DNA from: FEN-1219 sp039933105
GTDB taxonomy: Bacteria > Pseudomonadota > Gammaproteobacteria > Steroidobacterales > Rariloculaceae
DNA: 64,000 nucleotides
Direction of reading: 5' to 3'
Assembly (NCBI GenBank): GCA_039933105.1
Contig: JBDTOT010000020.1
Coordinates: forward strand, 1 to 64,000
Shown here: in pieces, positions 1-9,537 of the stretch
How the letters are laid out: each line of letters opens with the position of its first letter
How positions within the stretch are numbered: the first letter of the stretch is position 1
Notes under the pieces: generated by a model
Seen by the model: the letters and a program-made list of their open reading frames with translations, nothing else
What the model was told of the DNA's origin: nothing
Databases searched by the model: none
Made by a program: the position numbers and the translations under genes

Positions 1-620
1 ACGAGCTGATCGTCTTCAATGGCCGCGGCGAGGAGCGCCACGCGCTCGTCGGCGCACTACAACGCCGCGGCGCCTTGCTCGAACTACGCGCCGAACGTAC
101 CGCGTTGCCAGAGTCGCCGCTCGACCTAATCCTGCTACAGGCGCTGCCAAAGGCCGATGCGATTGACCTGATCGTGCAGAAAGCCACGGAGCTCGGCGCA
201 CGCACGATCGTGCCGGTATATGCCGAGTTCAGCGTAGTGCGCATCGAGGGCGACAGGCTCGATCGTCGTGTCGAGCACTGGCGCCGCATCGCTCAGAGCG
301 CATGCGAGCAATGCGGTCGACATGCGCCACCAAAGATCGCGGTGCCGGTGGCATTGAGCGATGCCCTGCGCGAGTTGCCGAGCGATGTCGCAAAGCTTGC
401 GCTCGATCCCGCGGCAGAAGGGCGGCTGGCGACGGCACCACGACCCGCAAATGGACTCGTGGTTGCCATAGGACCCGAGGGCGGGTTCGCGCCGGCCGAC
501 TGGCGGCAGCTCGACGCCTCGGGCTTCGCGCGCGCGACGCTCGGCCCGCGTGTACTGCGCGCCGAGACGGCCGCAATCGCGGCTTGCACCATAGCGCAGG
601 CGCAGTGGGGAGACTTGTAG
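1..620 (+). CDS. rsmE: 16S rRNA m3U1498 methyltransferase RsmE (5' end missing)
   Basis: This is the C-terminal part (about 206 codons) of RsmE, the SAM-dependent SPOUT-family enzyme that methylates U1498 of 16S rRNA in the assembled 30S subunit. The frame is open from base 3, so the start lies before the window. The first residues (LIVFNGRGEE) match the N-terminal PUA-like barrel. The SPOUT knot is visible near the end as AIGPEGGF (about 466-489) and LGPRVLRAETA (about 540-573), the family's SAM-binding loops. It ends 3 bp before the convergent chpC stop codon, with no terminator between. The family call is firm; only the start is missing. Confidence 0.93.
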   Translation, partial: ELIVFNGRGEERHALVGALQRRGALLELRAERTALPESPLDLILLQALPKADAIDLIVQKATELGARTIVPVYAEFSVVRIEGDRLDRRVEHWRRIAQSACEQCGRHAPPKIAVPVALSDALRELPSDVAKLALDPAAEGRLATAPRPANGLVVAIGPEGGFAPADWRQLDASGFARATLGPRVLRAETAAIAACTIAQAQWGDL

Positions 621-623
621 GCG

Positions 624-1103
624 TTAGAGCGCGGCCGGCAGGTCCGCGATCATCTTCTCGAGCCGCTCGACGTCCGGTATCAGCGGAAACTCGTGAATCA
701 TGCGAGCCCGGCACAGTGCGGGGAACCCTTCGGGCACTCCCTGCTCGGCATCGAAACCAAGCACATCGGGGTTTACGCGCACGAGCTGCGGGAAACCCTG
801 CGTCAAGATGCCGTAGTAGCCGCCCTTCAGCTCACGCGTGATTGCGTGAAAGACAACGACGCGCGCACGCGACCGTTTCGTTTTCCTCTCGTCGGGCGTC
901 GGCCCGTCGAAGGACACCACGGGAACACGCCGATTGTTCCACTCGATCGAGCCCAAGAACCATTCAGGCGCAGCCGCATCGCGATTGCGGGCGGCCTCCG
1001 CGAACGCGATGACCTCGGCCACGCACATACGCGGTACGAGCAGCCGCTCGTTCCGGAGTGGGATGAGGAGACTGTAAAGCTCCTTCGGCTCGGGTTCGGT
1101 CAT
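624..1103 (-). CDS. chpC: CheW-like protein ChpC of the pilus chemosensory system
   Basis: A 159-residue CheW-domain protein, last gene of the pilG-to-chpC operon and 4 bp after chpA. CheW proteins are cytoplasmic adaptors that link chemoreceptors to the CheA kinase. The CheW fold is supported by the N-terminal strand LYSLLIPLRNERLLVP, the central WFLGSIEWNNRRVPVVSFD segment and the C-terminal YYGILTQGFPQLVRV strand. PilI already supplies one CheW in this operon. In Pseudomonas aeruginosa chpC also lies downstream of chpA, but with the methylesterase gene chpB in between; here chpB is absent. The name ChpC rests on position plus domain. Confidence 0.82.
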   Translation of the reverse strand: MTEPEPKELYSLLIPLRNERLLVPRMCVAEVIAFAEAARNRDAAAPEWFLGSIEWNNRRVPVVSFDGPTPDERKTKRSRARVVVFHAITRELKGGYYGILTQGFPQLVRVNPDVLGFDAEQGVPEGFPALCRARMIHEFPLIPDVERLEKMIADLPAAL

Positions 1104-1107
1104 TGAC

Positions 1108-4100
1108 TCACAGCTCCTTCCCGAGCAGCGCTTCGATGGCGGCGACGAGCTGGCTTTCCTGGTAGGGCTTGCTCAGATAGTCGTTGACGCCGATCTCAAT
1201 GGCCTTCGCGCGATGCTTTTCGCCCGAGCGCGACGTGATCATGATGATCGGCAAGCCCCTGAGCTTCGCGTCGTTGCGCACGTGACTGGCGAGCTGGTAG
1301 CCATCCATGCGCGGCATTTCGACGTCGAGCAAAATGATGTCGACCGGATGCTCCTGAAGCACGGTGATCGCGTCCAGGCCATCGCGCGCGGTAAACACTT
1401 TGGCGCCGCGGCGCTCGAGCAGACGCTGCGTAACGCGCCGCATCGTAATCGAGTCGTCCACTACGAGCGCGGTGAGCGCAGGACCAGCGGCAGCTTGCGG
1501 CGGCGGCTCCGGCGCGGCCCGTTCCATACCCCGCTGCGCACGCACGAGCGTGCCGGCATCGAGAATCATGATCACGCGGCCATCGCCCAAGATCGTCGCG
1601 CCAGTGACGCCAGGCACGCTCGCGATGTGAGGACCGAGCGTCTTGACGACGATCTCGCGGCTGCCCTCGAGCGAATCGGTCAGTAGCGCCGTGGAGTTCT
1701 CGCCGGCGCGAATCAAAACCAACGAAACCGCGTTCTCATCCTCCGGCAAGGCCGACGGCGCGGCACCGACCAGACTGCCAAGATGCTGAATGCGATAGGC
1801 GATACCGCCGTAGTCGAGCTTCGGCTCGTCTTCGGTCAAGTGCTTCAGGATTTTCTCGCGCGACAGCCGCGTGATGCCTTCCACCGTGGGCAACGGCAGC
1901 GCGAAAGTCTCGTCGCCGACGTTCACGATCAGCGCGTGCGTGATCGCCAACGTGTACGGAAGCCGGATCAGGAACCGCGTGCCTTGCCCGGCCGTGCTCT
2001 CGATTCGCATCGAGCCGCCGAGCTTCTTGACCTCGTTGTCGACGACGTCCATGCCGACGCCGCGACCGGCCGCCTGCGTCAGCTCGCTCGCGGTGCTGAA
2101 CCCAGGCCGTAGAATCATCTCGACGGCCTGCTCGTCGGTGACCTTCTGATTCTCGGCAATTAAGCCCTTCTCATAGGCCTTGCGCCGGATGGCGCCGAGA
2201 TCGAGGCCGCCGCCGTCATCGCCGACGTCGACGATGACCTCGGAGCCTTCGCGCTTGATCTTCAGCACGACCTTGCCGGTTTCCGGCTTGCTGCGCTGCG
2301 CACGCACGGCCGGTGTCTCGATGCCGTGTGCCACTGCGTTGCGCAGCAAGTGCTCGAGCGGCGGCAACATCGATTCGAGCACCTGGCGGTCGATTTCGCT
2401 GTTCTCGCCCTCCACGACCAGCTCTGCGAGCTTGCCCGTGTCGGCGCACGCTTGACGTACGATGCGCGCGAGCCGGGCCACATGCCGCTGGAACGGCACC
2501 ATGCGTGTCTGCATGAGCCCGTTTTGCAGCTCAGCCGTCACCCGCGCCTGCTGCGTCAACAGCGTGTTCGTTTCGTTGGTGAGTCCACTCAGCAACTCGT
2601 TGATGCTGGCCACGTCGTTCGCCGTTTCGGCTAGTCCGCGCGACAGCTGTTGAATGGTGGAGTAGCGGTCTAGCTCGAGCGGGTCGAAACCGCCCTGGAC
2701 GTCTTCATCGTCTTGGTGGCGATGCAGGATCTGCGCTTCGGTCTCGGCCTCGAGCTTGCGCAACTGCTCACGCAGCCGCGACACGGTGCCGCCGAGCTCG
2801 CCGAGGTGGAATTCAGTCGAATGGAGTTGCTGACTCAGACGCGACTGAAAAATGTTGATCTCGCCGGCACCGTTCAAGAGGCCGTCGAGCAGTGCTGCAT
2901 CGACGCGCGCCGTCTCGGCCCGTTCCGCGCTGCGCTGCTCCGCTGCCGCCGCCGCCGGCGCTGCACCGGCCGGCGCGGCCACCATGACTACGGACTCCGC
3001 AACCTCTGGCGGGTCAAGCTCCGCCGTTTCCCGCGGTTCGACAATCGTGGCCTCGTGGCGAACCTCCTCGGGCGCGATGAAAGGCTCGTCGATCGTTGGT
3101 TCGTCGAGGACGTCGGCGGCCACGCGAACGTCGAGATCGGGGGCGTCCGGCAACGGCGCGATCTCGAGCGGCGGGAGCTGCTCGAGATCGGCGGTGGCCT
3201 CGACTAGGTTCGTGACTTCGATGATGTTCGTATGTTCGATGGTGGCCGGTTCGGGCGGCGGCGGTGGCGGCTCCACAGACGCTGGCGGCGCCATGGGCGC
3301 GGACGCCACCGGCGCAGCCGCGCGCGGCGGAGTGGCCACTGCGACGACCGGCGCCTCGAAACTCTCGAGTTGACCCACGAGATCGGCTGCCGCCGCAACG
3401 CCGCGACCGGAGTCGATCGCATCGCGCATCTGTTGCAGACGATCGAGCCCCCGCTGCACGAGATCCATGGCCGCAGCAGTTGGCTGACTCTTGCCGTCCG
3501 CAATACGCGCGAGCAACGTCTCGAGCGCGTGCGAAAGATCGCCCATGGCCATGATCCCGGCCATGCGTGCGCCACCCTTCAACGTGTGCAAGTAGCGTTG
3601 CAGAGACACCACGGCGGCGGCATCGTTGTTCTGCCGGATGAACTGCAGCGCAGTCTCTGACTGGTCGAGAATCTCGGCAGCTTCCTCCGCGAAAATCGCA
3701 GCGATTTCGGGATCGAATGCTGTCGAAAGCGAGGCCACAGCGGATTCGTCGGCTTCCGCCGCGGGCGATGGGGGTTGCGCGACGGGCTCCGCGGCAGCGA
3801 GCGCGGCAAGCGCTTTCGGCACCGCGGGATCGGCGGCGAGTTGTTGACCGCTCGCCAAACCTTCGGCCAATCGCTGGATCTCGTTTGCCGCGGCCCGCAG
3901 CGCCTCGACGCCCTTGGCGGTGAGGCCTGAGCCGGCGTCGAAATGCCGCCGCAGGTGCTCCGCGAGCGGCCCCGCGAGCGTCATTACAGGCGCGAATCCC
4001 GCCATGCGTGCGCTGCCGAGCAGCGTGTGACACGCGCGGTACAGCGGCTCCTCGACTGTGTACGGCGCGGGCAGCCGCTCACTGGCCGCGAGAAAGTCGC

Positions 4101-6471
4101 GCATGACCGCGAGGTGGCCGCGCATCTCCTTGACGAAGATATCGGCGAGCACCGGATCCATGCTCGGCGCAGGTTCTGCTGCGGGCGAAGCGACGAGCGC
4201 CGGCGTGCGCAGCGACTGCGAGGTGAGACTCTCGGCGTCGGGGTCGCCCTCGGCGAACGCCTCGGCTTGTTTCATGAGCAACTGCACGTCGACCTTCGGC
4301 GGCAGGCCGATCTCGAGCTGCTCGATCAGTTGCGGCAGCGCTTTGCTGGCCACCTGGACGAACGTCACCATCGCAGGTGTCGGCGCCAGCGTTTGATTGA
4401 TGAGCCGGTTCAGCAGATTCTCTATGCTCCACGAGAACTCACCGATGAGTTGCGCGCCCACCATGCGCCCGCTGCCTTTCAGCGTGTGGAACGAACGGCG
4501 CACGGTGATCAGCGTCCCGGAATTCTCGAGATCGGCAGCCCAGAGCGGCAAATTCCGCTCGATGCTCGCGATCTCCTCCTTGGCTTCCTCGATGAACACC
4601 TCGACGAGCTCTGGATCCGAACGCTCGCCGGCGACTTGCATGACCGCCGGACGAGCCGCGGGTTTCTTGGCGACAGGAGGCGGCGCAGGAGGAGCGGCGC
4701 GAGCGGCGGCCGGTGCGGGCACCTCGGCAGCAGCCGGCGGTTCAACCTTGACCTCGGGCAGCCTCTCGAGAAGATCGAGGCAGCGCTCGGCGTTGTCGAG
4801 CATGTACCCCGGATCGGCGCGGCCCGCGCTGATGGTTTCGAGGTAGTACTCCACGCTCACGATGGAGTCCGCGAGCCGCTCGAGGTAATCCGGCTTCAAC
4901 TTCGTGGCCGACGGCACGAGCCGCGTCGCGATCACGCCGCCGATCCGCTCGACGACCCTCACGGCCTTCGTCTTGTTCAACATCACGAGGCCGGCCACGA
5001 TGCCGCGCAGCTGCGGCTTCACGAGATCGAGCGGCCGGAGGTCGCCGGGGTGCTCCACCAGCTGGATGACCGCTTCCTTGATCTTAGCGAGGTTCACCGT
5101 GCACTCGCCCATGACAGCCTGCGTTACCTGGCGTTGCTGTGTGTCGCCCGACGCCTCGGCTTCGTGCGGTTCGGCATCGCCCGGCCGCGCGACACGCACG
5201 AGCTCGCGATCCAGCGTGTCCTCGACGGCCAGCAATGTGGCCGCCATCTTCTCGAGCAATGCGCGATCGATCACCTTCCGGTTCGCGACGATGCTCGTCA
5301 GTTCCTGAGTCTCGCGCTGAATCGCGCCGCGCGCTTTTTCAAGACCGAGTACCCCCAGGGTATCGCCGATCTTCTTTAGCATCTCGAGCTGCGGCGCGAG
5401 CTTCTCGATCTCCTGCATGCCCGTGCGCACGAAGATGTCGAGCGCGTCTTTGACTGCGGCGAGATCCTCTTTGATCGCCTGCGCAACCGTCCGCATGAGC
5501 TTGACGCTCGGGCCAGCCAGACCTTCGCGCGCCTGCTCGAGCTGCTCCTCTCCCGGCAGCATCTCGCTTAAGTTGTATTTCTCGCGCAGCGCTTTGATGC
5601 GCGGATCATTCGATGTCGCGCGGGCGACGTAATAGAGCAGGCTGTTGACGAGATCAACCGGCGGCGCGTTGACTAGCGCCGATTCGCCGCCATCGATCAA
5701 CCGCTTTAGTTGCCGGTCGGCTTGGCCGATGAGCCGTTTGAGCGTAACCGTTGCCTCGAGACCGCCGCCCCGAATCGCGGCCAGCACCGCAGCGATCACG
5801 GCCCACAGCTGTTTGACCTGCTCGCTCGCGGCGACGCGCTCGAGATTCATGCTTACACGCAATAGCTCATCGAGATGGCGTGGCGCATCGGCGCCTTTGA
5901 TCCACCCGAGCAACGAGGCCTGGAAAGCAGGCCGCACGCGTTGCGCAACTTTGTCGAAGCCGCGGCCTACATCGGCAGCGACGGGCCCCGTCGCCGAGCG
6001 CCCCTCGATGTGGCGCTCGAACGGCCCGGAGTTCAGTAGAACGAGGGTGCCTTCCGACAACGAAGGCTTGTCGCGTGCCTGCCGCAGATCGTTCAGCAGC
6101 GGCAACAGCACCAGCGCGACATCTCTGCCGCCGCCGATCAACCGCTCGAGATACGCGGGTAGCTGCACCATGGATCGCGTCAGTGCTTCCACAGCCTGCT
6201 CGGACTTCTGCGGATCGTCGGTTTCCGCAAGCCGGCGACACGTGAGCTCCATTTCTTCTGCGAGCAGCGCAGCGCCATGTATCTCGATGATCTTCAAAGC
6301 GCCGCGCGCGATGTGCAGCATCTCGGCAGCGCGCAGCAAAGCGTCCTTGCTGGAATGGCCGTCGACGTACTCCTCGAGTTCGCGCCGGGCGCCATCGAGG
6401 GTATTCACGAGCTCGCGATTGACGAGTTCGAATGAATGAGAGGCCAAGTCGTCCATGCTGTCGACTGCCAC
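1108..6471 (-). CDS. chpA: Hybrid CheA-type sensor kinase ChpA (PilL)
   Basis: A very large (1787 aa) CheA-like hybrid histidine kinase controlling type IV pili. Phosphotransfer (Hpt) domains are recognisable at His662 and His962 (both HTLKG), with degenerate copies at His53 (HIARG) and His815 (HTLLG, Lys replaced by Leu). Proline/alanine-rich linkers separate them (about 580-610, 870-905, 1050-1200). A CheA dimerisation and HATPase core follows, with the N-box LLRNAVAHGIE, VDVGDDGGGL and GRGVGMDVV. Then come a CheW-like domain and a C-terminal receiver from about 1668, with the phospho-acceptor Asp near 1716 in LLDVEMPRMDGY. P. aeruginosa ChpA has the same architecture with more phosphotransfer modules. 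The start is GTG 6 bp after pilJ; an in-frame ATG lies at 6456. Confidence 0.93.
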   Translation of the reverse strand: MAVDSMDDLASHSFELVNRELVNTLDGARRELEEYVDGHSSKDALLRAAEMLHIARGALKIIEIHGAALLAEEMELTCRRLAETDDPQKSEQAVEALTRSMVQLPAYLERLIGGGRDVALVLLPLLNDLRQARDKPSLSEGTLVLLNSGPFERHIEGRSATGPVAADVGRGFDKVAQRVRPAFQASLLGWIKGADAPRHLDELLRVSMNLERVAASEQVKQLWAVIAAVLAAIRGGGLEATVTLKRLIGQADRQLKRLIDGGESALVNAPPVDLVNSLLYYVARATSNDPRIKALREKYNLSEMLPGEEQLEQAREGLAGPSVKLMRTVAQAIKEDLAAVKDALDIFVRTGMQEIEKLAPQLEMLKKIGDTLGVLGLEKARGAIQRETQELTSIVANRKVIDRALLEKMAATLLAVEDTLDRELVRVARPGDAEPHEAEASGDTQQRQVTQAVMGECTVNLAKIKEAVIQLVEHPGDLRPLDLVKPQLRGIVAGLVMLNKTKAVRVVERIGGVIATRLVPSATKLKPDYLERLADSIVSVEYYLETISAGRADPGYMLDNAERCLDLLERLPEVKVEPPAAAEVPAPAAARAAPPAPPPVAKKPAARPAVMQVAGERSDPELVEVFIEEAKEEIASIERNLPLWAADLENSGTLITVRRSFHTLKGSGRMVGAQLIGEFSWSIENLLNRLINQTLAPTPAMVTFVQVASKALPQLIEQLEIGLPPKVDVQLLMKQAEAFAEGDPDAESLTSQSLRTPALVASPAAEPAPSMDPVLADIFVKEMRGHLAVMRDFLAASERLPAPYTVEEPLYRACHTLLGSARMAGFAPVMTLAGPLAEHLRRHFDAGSGLTAKGVEALRAAANEIQRLAEGLASGQQLAADPAVPKALAALAAAEPVAQPPSPAAEADESAVASLSTAFDPEIAAIFAEEAAEILDQSETALQFIRQNNDAAAVVSLQRYLHTLKGGARMAGIMAMGDLSHALETLLARIADGKSQPTAAAMDLVQRGLDRLQQMRDAIDSGRGVAAAADLVGQLESFEAPVVAVATPPRAAAPVASAPMAPPASVEPPPPPPEPATIEHTNIIEVTNLVEATADLEQLPPLEIAPLPDAPDLDVRVAADVLDEPTIDEPFIAPEEVRHEATIVEPRETAELDPPEVAESVVMVAAPAGAAPAAAAAEQRSAERAETARVDAALLDGLLNGAGEINIFQSRLSQQLHSTEFHLGELGGTVSRLREQLRKLEAETEAQILHRHQDDEDVQGGFDPLELDRYSTIQQLSRGLAETANDVASINELLSGLTNETNTLLTQQARVTAELQNGLMQTRMVPFQRHVARLARIVRQACADTGKLAELVVEGENSEIDRQVLESMLPPLEHLLRNAVAHGIETPAVRAQRSKPETGKVVLKIKREGSEVIVDVGDDGGGLDLGAIRRKAYEKGLIAENQKVTDEQAVEMILRPGFSTASELTQAAGRGVGMDVVDNEVKKLGGSMRIESTAGQGTRFLIRLPYTLAITHALIVNVGDETFALPLPTVEGITRLSREKILKHLTEDEPKLDYGGIAYRIQHLGSLVGAAPSALPEDENAVSLVLIRAGENSTALLTDSLEGSREIVVKTLGPHIASVPGVTGATILGDGRVIMILDAGTLVRAQRGMERAAPEPPPQAAAGPALTALVVDDSITMRRVTQRLLERRGAKVFTARDGLDAITVLQEHPVDIILLDVEMPRMDGYQLASHVRNDAKLRGLPIIMITSRSGEKHRAKAIEIGVNDYLSKPYQESQLVAAIEALLGKEL

Positions 6472-6477
6472 GCGGCG

Positions 6478-8580
6478 CTACCTCGACTGGCGACGACGCG
6501 GCAGGACGGGGGCGGGTTCGTCGGCGATATCTGCAGACTCTGGCTGATCGAGCGAGGCCGCGACGCGCCCGGCGCTCAGCACGCCGGTGCCGCCCCCCTG
6601 GTCCGGCAGGGTGAAGCCCGCGACCGTCCTGCGCAGCTGTGACGCGAGCTCCGACAGCTTACTGATCGAGCTCGAGGTTGCGGTTGTAGATTCCGTGGTT
6701 TTGGAGCTGATCTCGCGCAGCACGTGCATGTTCTTCGTGATGGCGCCCGCGACGCTGGTTTGTTCTTTCGACGAACCCGAGATGTTCTGCACGAGGCTCG
6801 CGATCTGGTGCGATACCTGCTCGATCTCATCGAGTGCGGCGCCGGCGTTCTCGGCGAGCAGCGCGCCACCCACGACGTCCGTGGTGCTGCGCTCCATCGA
6901 CATCACGGCCTCGTTCGTATCTGACTGGATGGTGCTGACCAGTACCTCGATCTTCTTCGTGGCCGTCGTCGAGCGCTCGGCGAGCTTCTGCACTTCGTCG
7001 GCTACAACGGCGAACCCGCGGCTGGCTTCGCCGGCGCGCGACGCCTCGATCGAAGCGTTCAGCGCGAGGATGTTCGTCTGCTCCGCGATCTCTTCGATCA
7101 GCTCGACGATGTTGCCGATCTCCTGCGAGCTCTCGCCAAGCCGTTTGATGCGCTTCGAGGTGTCCTGGATCGTCTCGCGGATCGTGTTCATGCCAGCGAT
7201 CGTGCGGCGCACGGCTTCGCCACCCTTGTGCGCAACATCAACGGAGTGGCGCGCAACGTCCGAGCAGCGCTCGGCGTTGCCGGAGACCTCTTCGATCGAC
7301 GTGGCCATGCGTGCCATCGACTCGGATGCCGCTGCGGCCTGCTTGGCTTGAGTCTCGGCCGAGCGCACGAGGTGACGCGACGTACCCTCGGTCTGCTTGG
7401 CAGCTGCGTCGACCAGAATCGACGAGTTGTTGATCGTCGCGACGAGCCCGCGCAACGCCTCGATCGCGTAGTTGATCGAGTCCGCGATCGCGCCCGTGAT
7501 GTCCTCGGTGACGGTGGCCTGCACCGTCAGATCGCCGTCGGCGAGGCTCGACAACTCGTCGAGCAGCCGCAGGATCGCCTGCTGGTTGCGCTCGTTCTGC
7601 TCGGCCTGAAGCTCCGCCGAGCGCCGGAAGTCGCGCGCGCGATAGAACACGAAGCCCATCAGCGCCGCGATCAAGAGCGCGGCCACGACCAAGAGCACCG
7701 ACAATTGGCTTGTAAAGCCAGACGGTGCGGCCGCCCCGCCGAAGCTCGTGCCACGATAGCGAGTCAGTAAGGTATCGGCGGCGGCATCGAACGCTTCGAC
7801 CTTCGCGGTCGCCGCGGCGAGATCGCCGGCACTCGCGGTGACGGTTGCGACCCCGGCACGGGCCTGCTCGAACAGTTTGTCGGCCGAGTCGAGACTGGTT
7901 TTTGCCGAGGGGCTACGCACCGGCACCACGCCGAGGCTACCGTCTTCGCCGCGCAGCCCGCGAATGACCTGCTCCAGATATTGGCCTGCGTCGCCTATGC
8001 GGCGCCCGCTGTCTTCAACGCCGCCGGCCGAGCCGAACGAGCGCAGATTTTGCTGTAGGCCTTCGACGGTGACTTCGAACCGTGCGAGGAACGGCTGATT
8101 GGTCTCGAGATCAGCCGGCGACAGCGCGCTCGCGAGGTTGCCCGTCGCAACGAGCAGCCGCGGCGCGAGATCGAGTAACTCTGCGCGCGCCTTGTTTAAT
8201 GCCAGCAACCGGTCGCGCCCACCGACCAAGCCATCGAGACTGCCTTCGAGCGGCTGCCAGACGGCAGCGTCACTCGCGAGTCTGCGCGCACCATCGCTGG
8301 CAGCCGTATCGTTCGCGAGCGCCGCGCGCATGCGCGCGAGCTCTGCGCGGCGCGCCGCAAGCGCGTCAAATTGCTCTGCAGTGCCTGCGAGCATGGCACG
8401 CGTCTGCACCCGCATCGCCTGCGTGAGCGCGACGAGTTCACCCATGCCGGCGTCACCGGCCGGCGCACCCGCTCCGCTCCACCACATCGCAGCCGCCCCG
8501 ACCACTAGCGCCAGCGCAAGGGCAATGCCGAGGGGCGGTAGAAACTTCGGCCAAGGACCCGATTTGTTCGTCGTACTCAC
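6478..8580 (-). CDS. pilJ: Type IV pilus methyl-accepting chemoreceptor PilJ
   Basis: A 700-residue inner-membrane chemoreceptor that signals to ChpA through the PilI/ChpC adaptors. Transmembrane helices lie at about 13-34 and 293-314, bracketing a periplasmic helical sensor region of about 255 residues. A HAMP-like segment follows, then a long cytoplasmic coiled coil. The conserved signalling tip is at 491-540, including AEQTNILALNASIEASRAGE and GFAVVADEVQKLAERS. The start overlaps the pilI stop by 4 bp (ATGA) and chpA begins 6 bp after the stop, so there is no room for a pilK methyltransferase gene. Length and position match PilJ of pseudomonads. Confidence 0.95.
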   Translation of the reverse strand: MSTTNKSGPWPKFLPPLGIALALALVVGAAAMWWSGAGAPAGDAGMGELVALTQAMRVQTRAMLAGTAEQFDALAARRAELARMRAALANDTAASDGARRLASDAAVWQPLEGSLDGLVGGRDRLLALNKARAELLDLAPRLLVATGNLASALSPADLETNQPFLARFEVTVEGLQQNLRSFGSAGGVEDSGRRIGDAGQYLEQVIRGLRGEDGSLGVVPVRSPSAKTSLDSADKLFEQARAGVATVTASAGDLAAATAKVEAFDAAADTLLTRYRGTSFGGAAAPSGFTSQLSVLLVVAALLIAALMGFVFYRARDFRRSAELQAEQNERNQQAILRLLDELSSLADGDLTVQATVTEDITGAIADSINYAIEALRGLVATINNSSILVDAAAKQTEGTSRHLVRSAETQAKQAAAASESMARMATSIEEVSGNAERCSDVARHSVDVAHKGGEAVRRTIAGMNTIRETIQDTSKRIKRLGESSQEIGNIVELIEEIAEQTNILALNASIEASRAGEASRGFAVVADEVQKLAERSTTATKKIEVLVSTIQSDTNEAVMSMERSTTDVVGGALLAENAGAALDEIEQVSHQIASLVQNISGSSKEQTSVAGAITKNMHVLREISSKTTESTTATSSSISKLSELASQLRRTVAGFTLPDQGGGTGVLSAGRVAASLDQPESADIADEPAPVLPRRRQSR

Positions 8581-9140
8581 GCTCGGGCAGCCTCACCGGC
8601 CGTGAGGAACTGCTGGTCCTCGAGGAGCTTCAGCATGCTGAATTTGGGCCACACCTCGGCGTTACGGCGATAGCACCCTTCGAGATAGTGCTCGCAGCGG
8701 ATCACGCCCGGCGGCGCGTCATCGCGATAGTCATTGGCAGCGAACCTGCGGAACCCGAGCACTTCGTCGACGACCAGCCCGGTCGGCACATCGCGGCTCG
8801 CGATAATCAGCACGCGCGCCTGCCGCTCGCCGCCTGACCCGCCGCCGCCCAGGAACGACTTCAAGTCGACGACGGTTAGAAGCTGCCCGCGCAGATTAGC
8901 GATACCGCGCAACCACGGCTTCGCGCCTGGCACGCGTGTGACCTGCTCCGGGACCGGCAACACCTCGCGGACTTCCGCACGACTCGTGACGAAGCGTTCG
9001 GCGCCGAGCCGAAAGCCGATGCCGACCCATTCGTCGGCCGCGGCCGGCGCGCCGTCACGCGCGGCGATTGCGGCACGCGCGCGCCTCTCGAGCTCCAACA
9101 GGAGCTCGAACGGCTGCTCGGCCAACGCCTGTAAATTCAA
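8577..9140 (-). CDS. pilI: CheW-like adaptor PilI
   Basis: A 187-residue CheW-domain protein that couples PilJ to the ChpA kinase. The CheW domain spans about 40-175, with GIGFRLGAERFVTSRAEVRE, the WLRGIANLRGQLLTVVDLK hairpin typical of CheW, and the final strand WPKFSMLKLLEDQQF. Its start is TTG, overlapping the pilH stop codon as TTGA and preceded by GAGGG at a suitable distance. It overlaps pilJ by 4 bp. The unbroken overlaps pilH-pilI-pilJ imply translational coupling of response regulator, adaptor and receptor. Confidence 0.92.
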   Translation of the reverse strand: MNLQALAEQPFELLLELERRARAAIAARDGAPAAADEWVGIGFRLGAERFVTSRAEVREVLPVPEQVTRVPGAKPWLRGIANLRGQLLTVVDLKSFLGGGGSGGERQARVLIIASRDVPTGLVVDEVLGFRRFAANDYRDDAPPGVIRCEHYLEGCYRRNAEVWPKFSMLKLLEDQQFLTAGEAARA

Positions 9141-9514
9141 GCGTTCGGCCCTCGATCGAGAACTTCCTGCGCCTTCGCGACCAGCACGGCCTCGTTAACG
9201 GGCTTGACCAGATAGTCGACGGCGCCCTGGCGCATGCCCCAGATGCGGTCGGTTTCCTGGTCCTTCGTCGTGATCATGATGATGGGGATCGATTTGGTCT
9301 GGGGATCGCGTGTCAGTGTGCGGGTGGCCTGGTAGCCATTCACGCGCGGCATCACGACATCCATGAAGATGAGATCCGGCCGCACCTCGCGAGCGAGGCT
9401 CAAGCACTCGGAGCCATCCGCCGCGGACACGGTGTCGAAGCCGTGCTTCTCGAGCGCCGTCTTCAAGACGTGGACCTCGGTGGGCGAGTCGTCGACGATC
9501 ATGATCAGAGCCAT
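9137..9514 (-). CDS. pilH: Response regulator PilH (single receiver domain)
   Basis: A stand-alone CheY-like receiver of 125 residues. The acidic pair is in MIVDDSPT, the phospho-acceptor Asp is in LIFMDVVMPRVNGYQ (about residue 52), the conserved Thr in PIIMITTK and the Lys in DYLVKPVNE. In the P. aeruginosa Pil-Chp system PilH and PilG are the two phosphate acceptors of ChpA, linked to retraction and extension of the pilus. An ATG start has GGAGG nine bases upstream. It lies 23 bp after pilG and overlaps pilI. Confidence 0.94.
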   Translation of the reverse strand: MALIMIVDDSPTEVHVLKTALEKHGFDTVSAADGSECLSLAREVRPDLIFMDVVMPRVNGYQATRTLTRDPQTKSIPIIMITTKDQETDRIWGMRQGAVDYLVKPVNEAVLVAKAQEVLDRGPNA

Positions 9515-9537
9515 ACCGCTATACCTCCACGGACCGA

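Noticed and set aside
3943..5379. A 478-codon plus-strand frame inside chpA
   Set aside because: Antisense shadow of the ChpA frame; His/Arg-rich composition, no recognisable domain.
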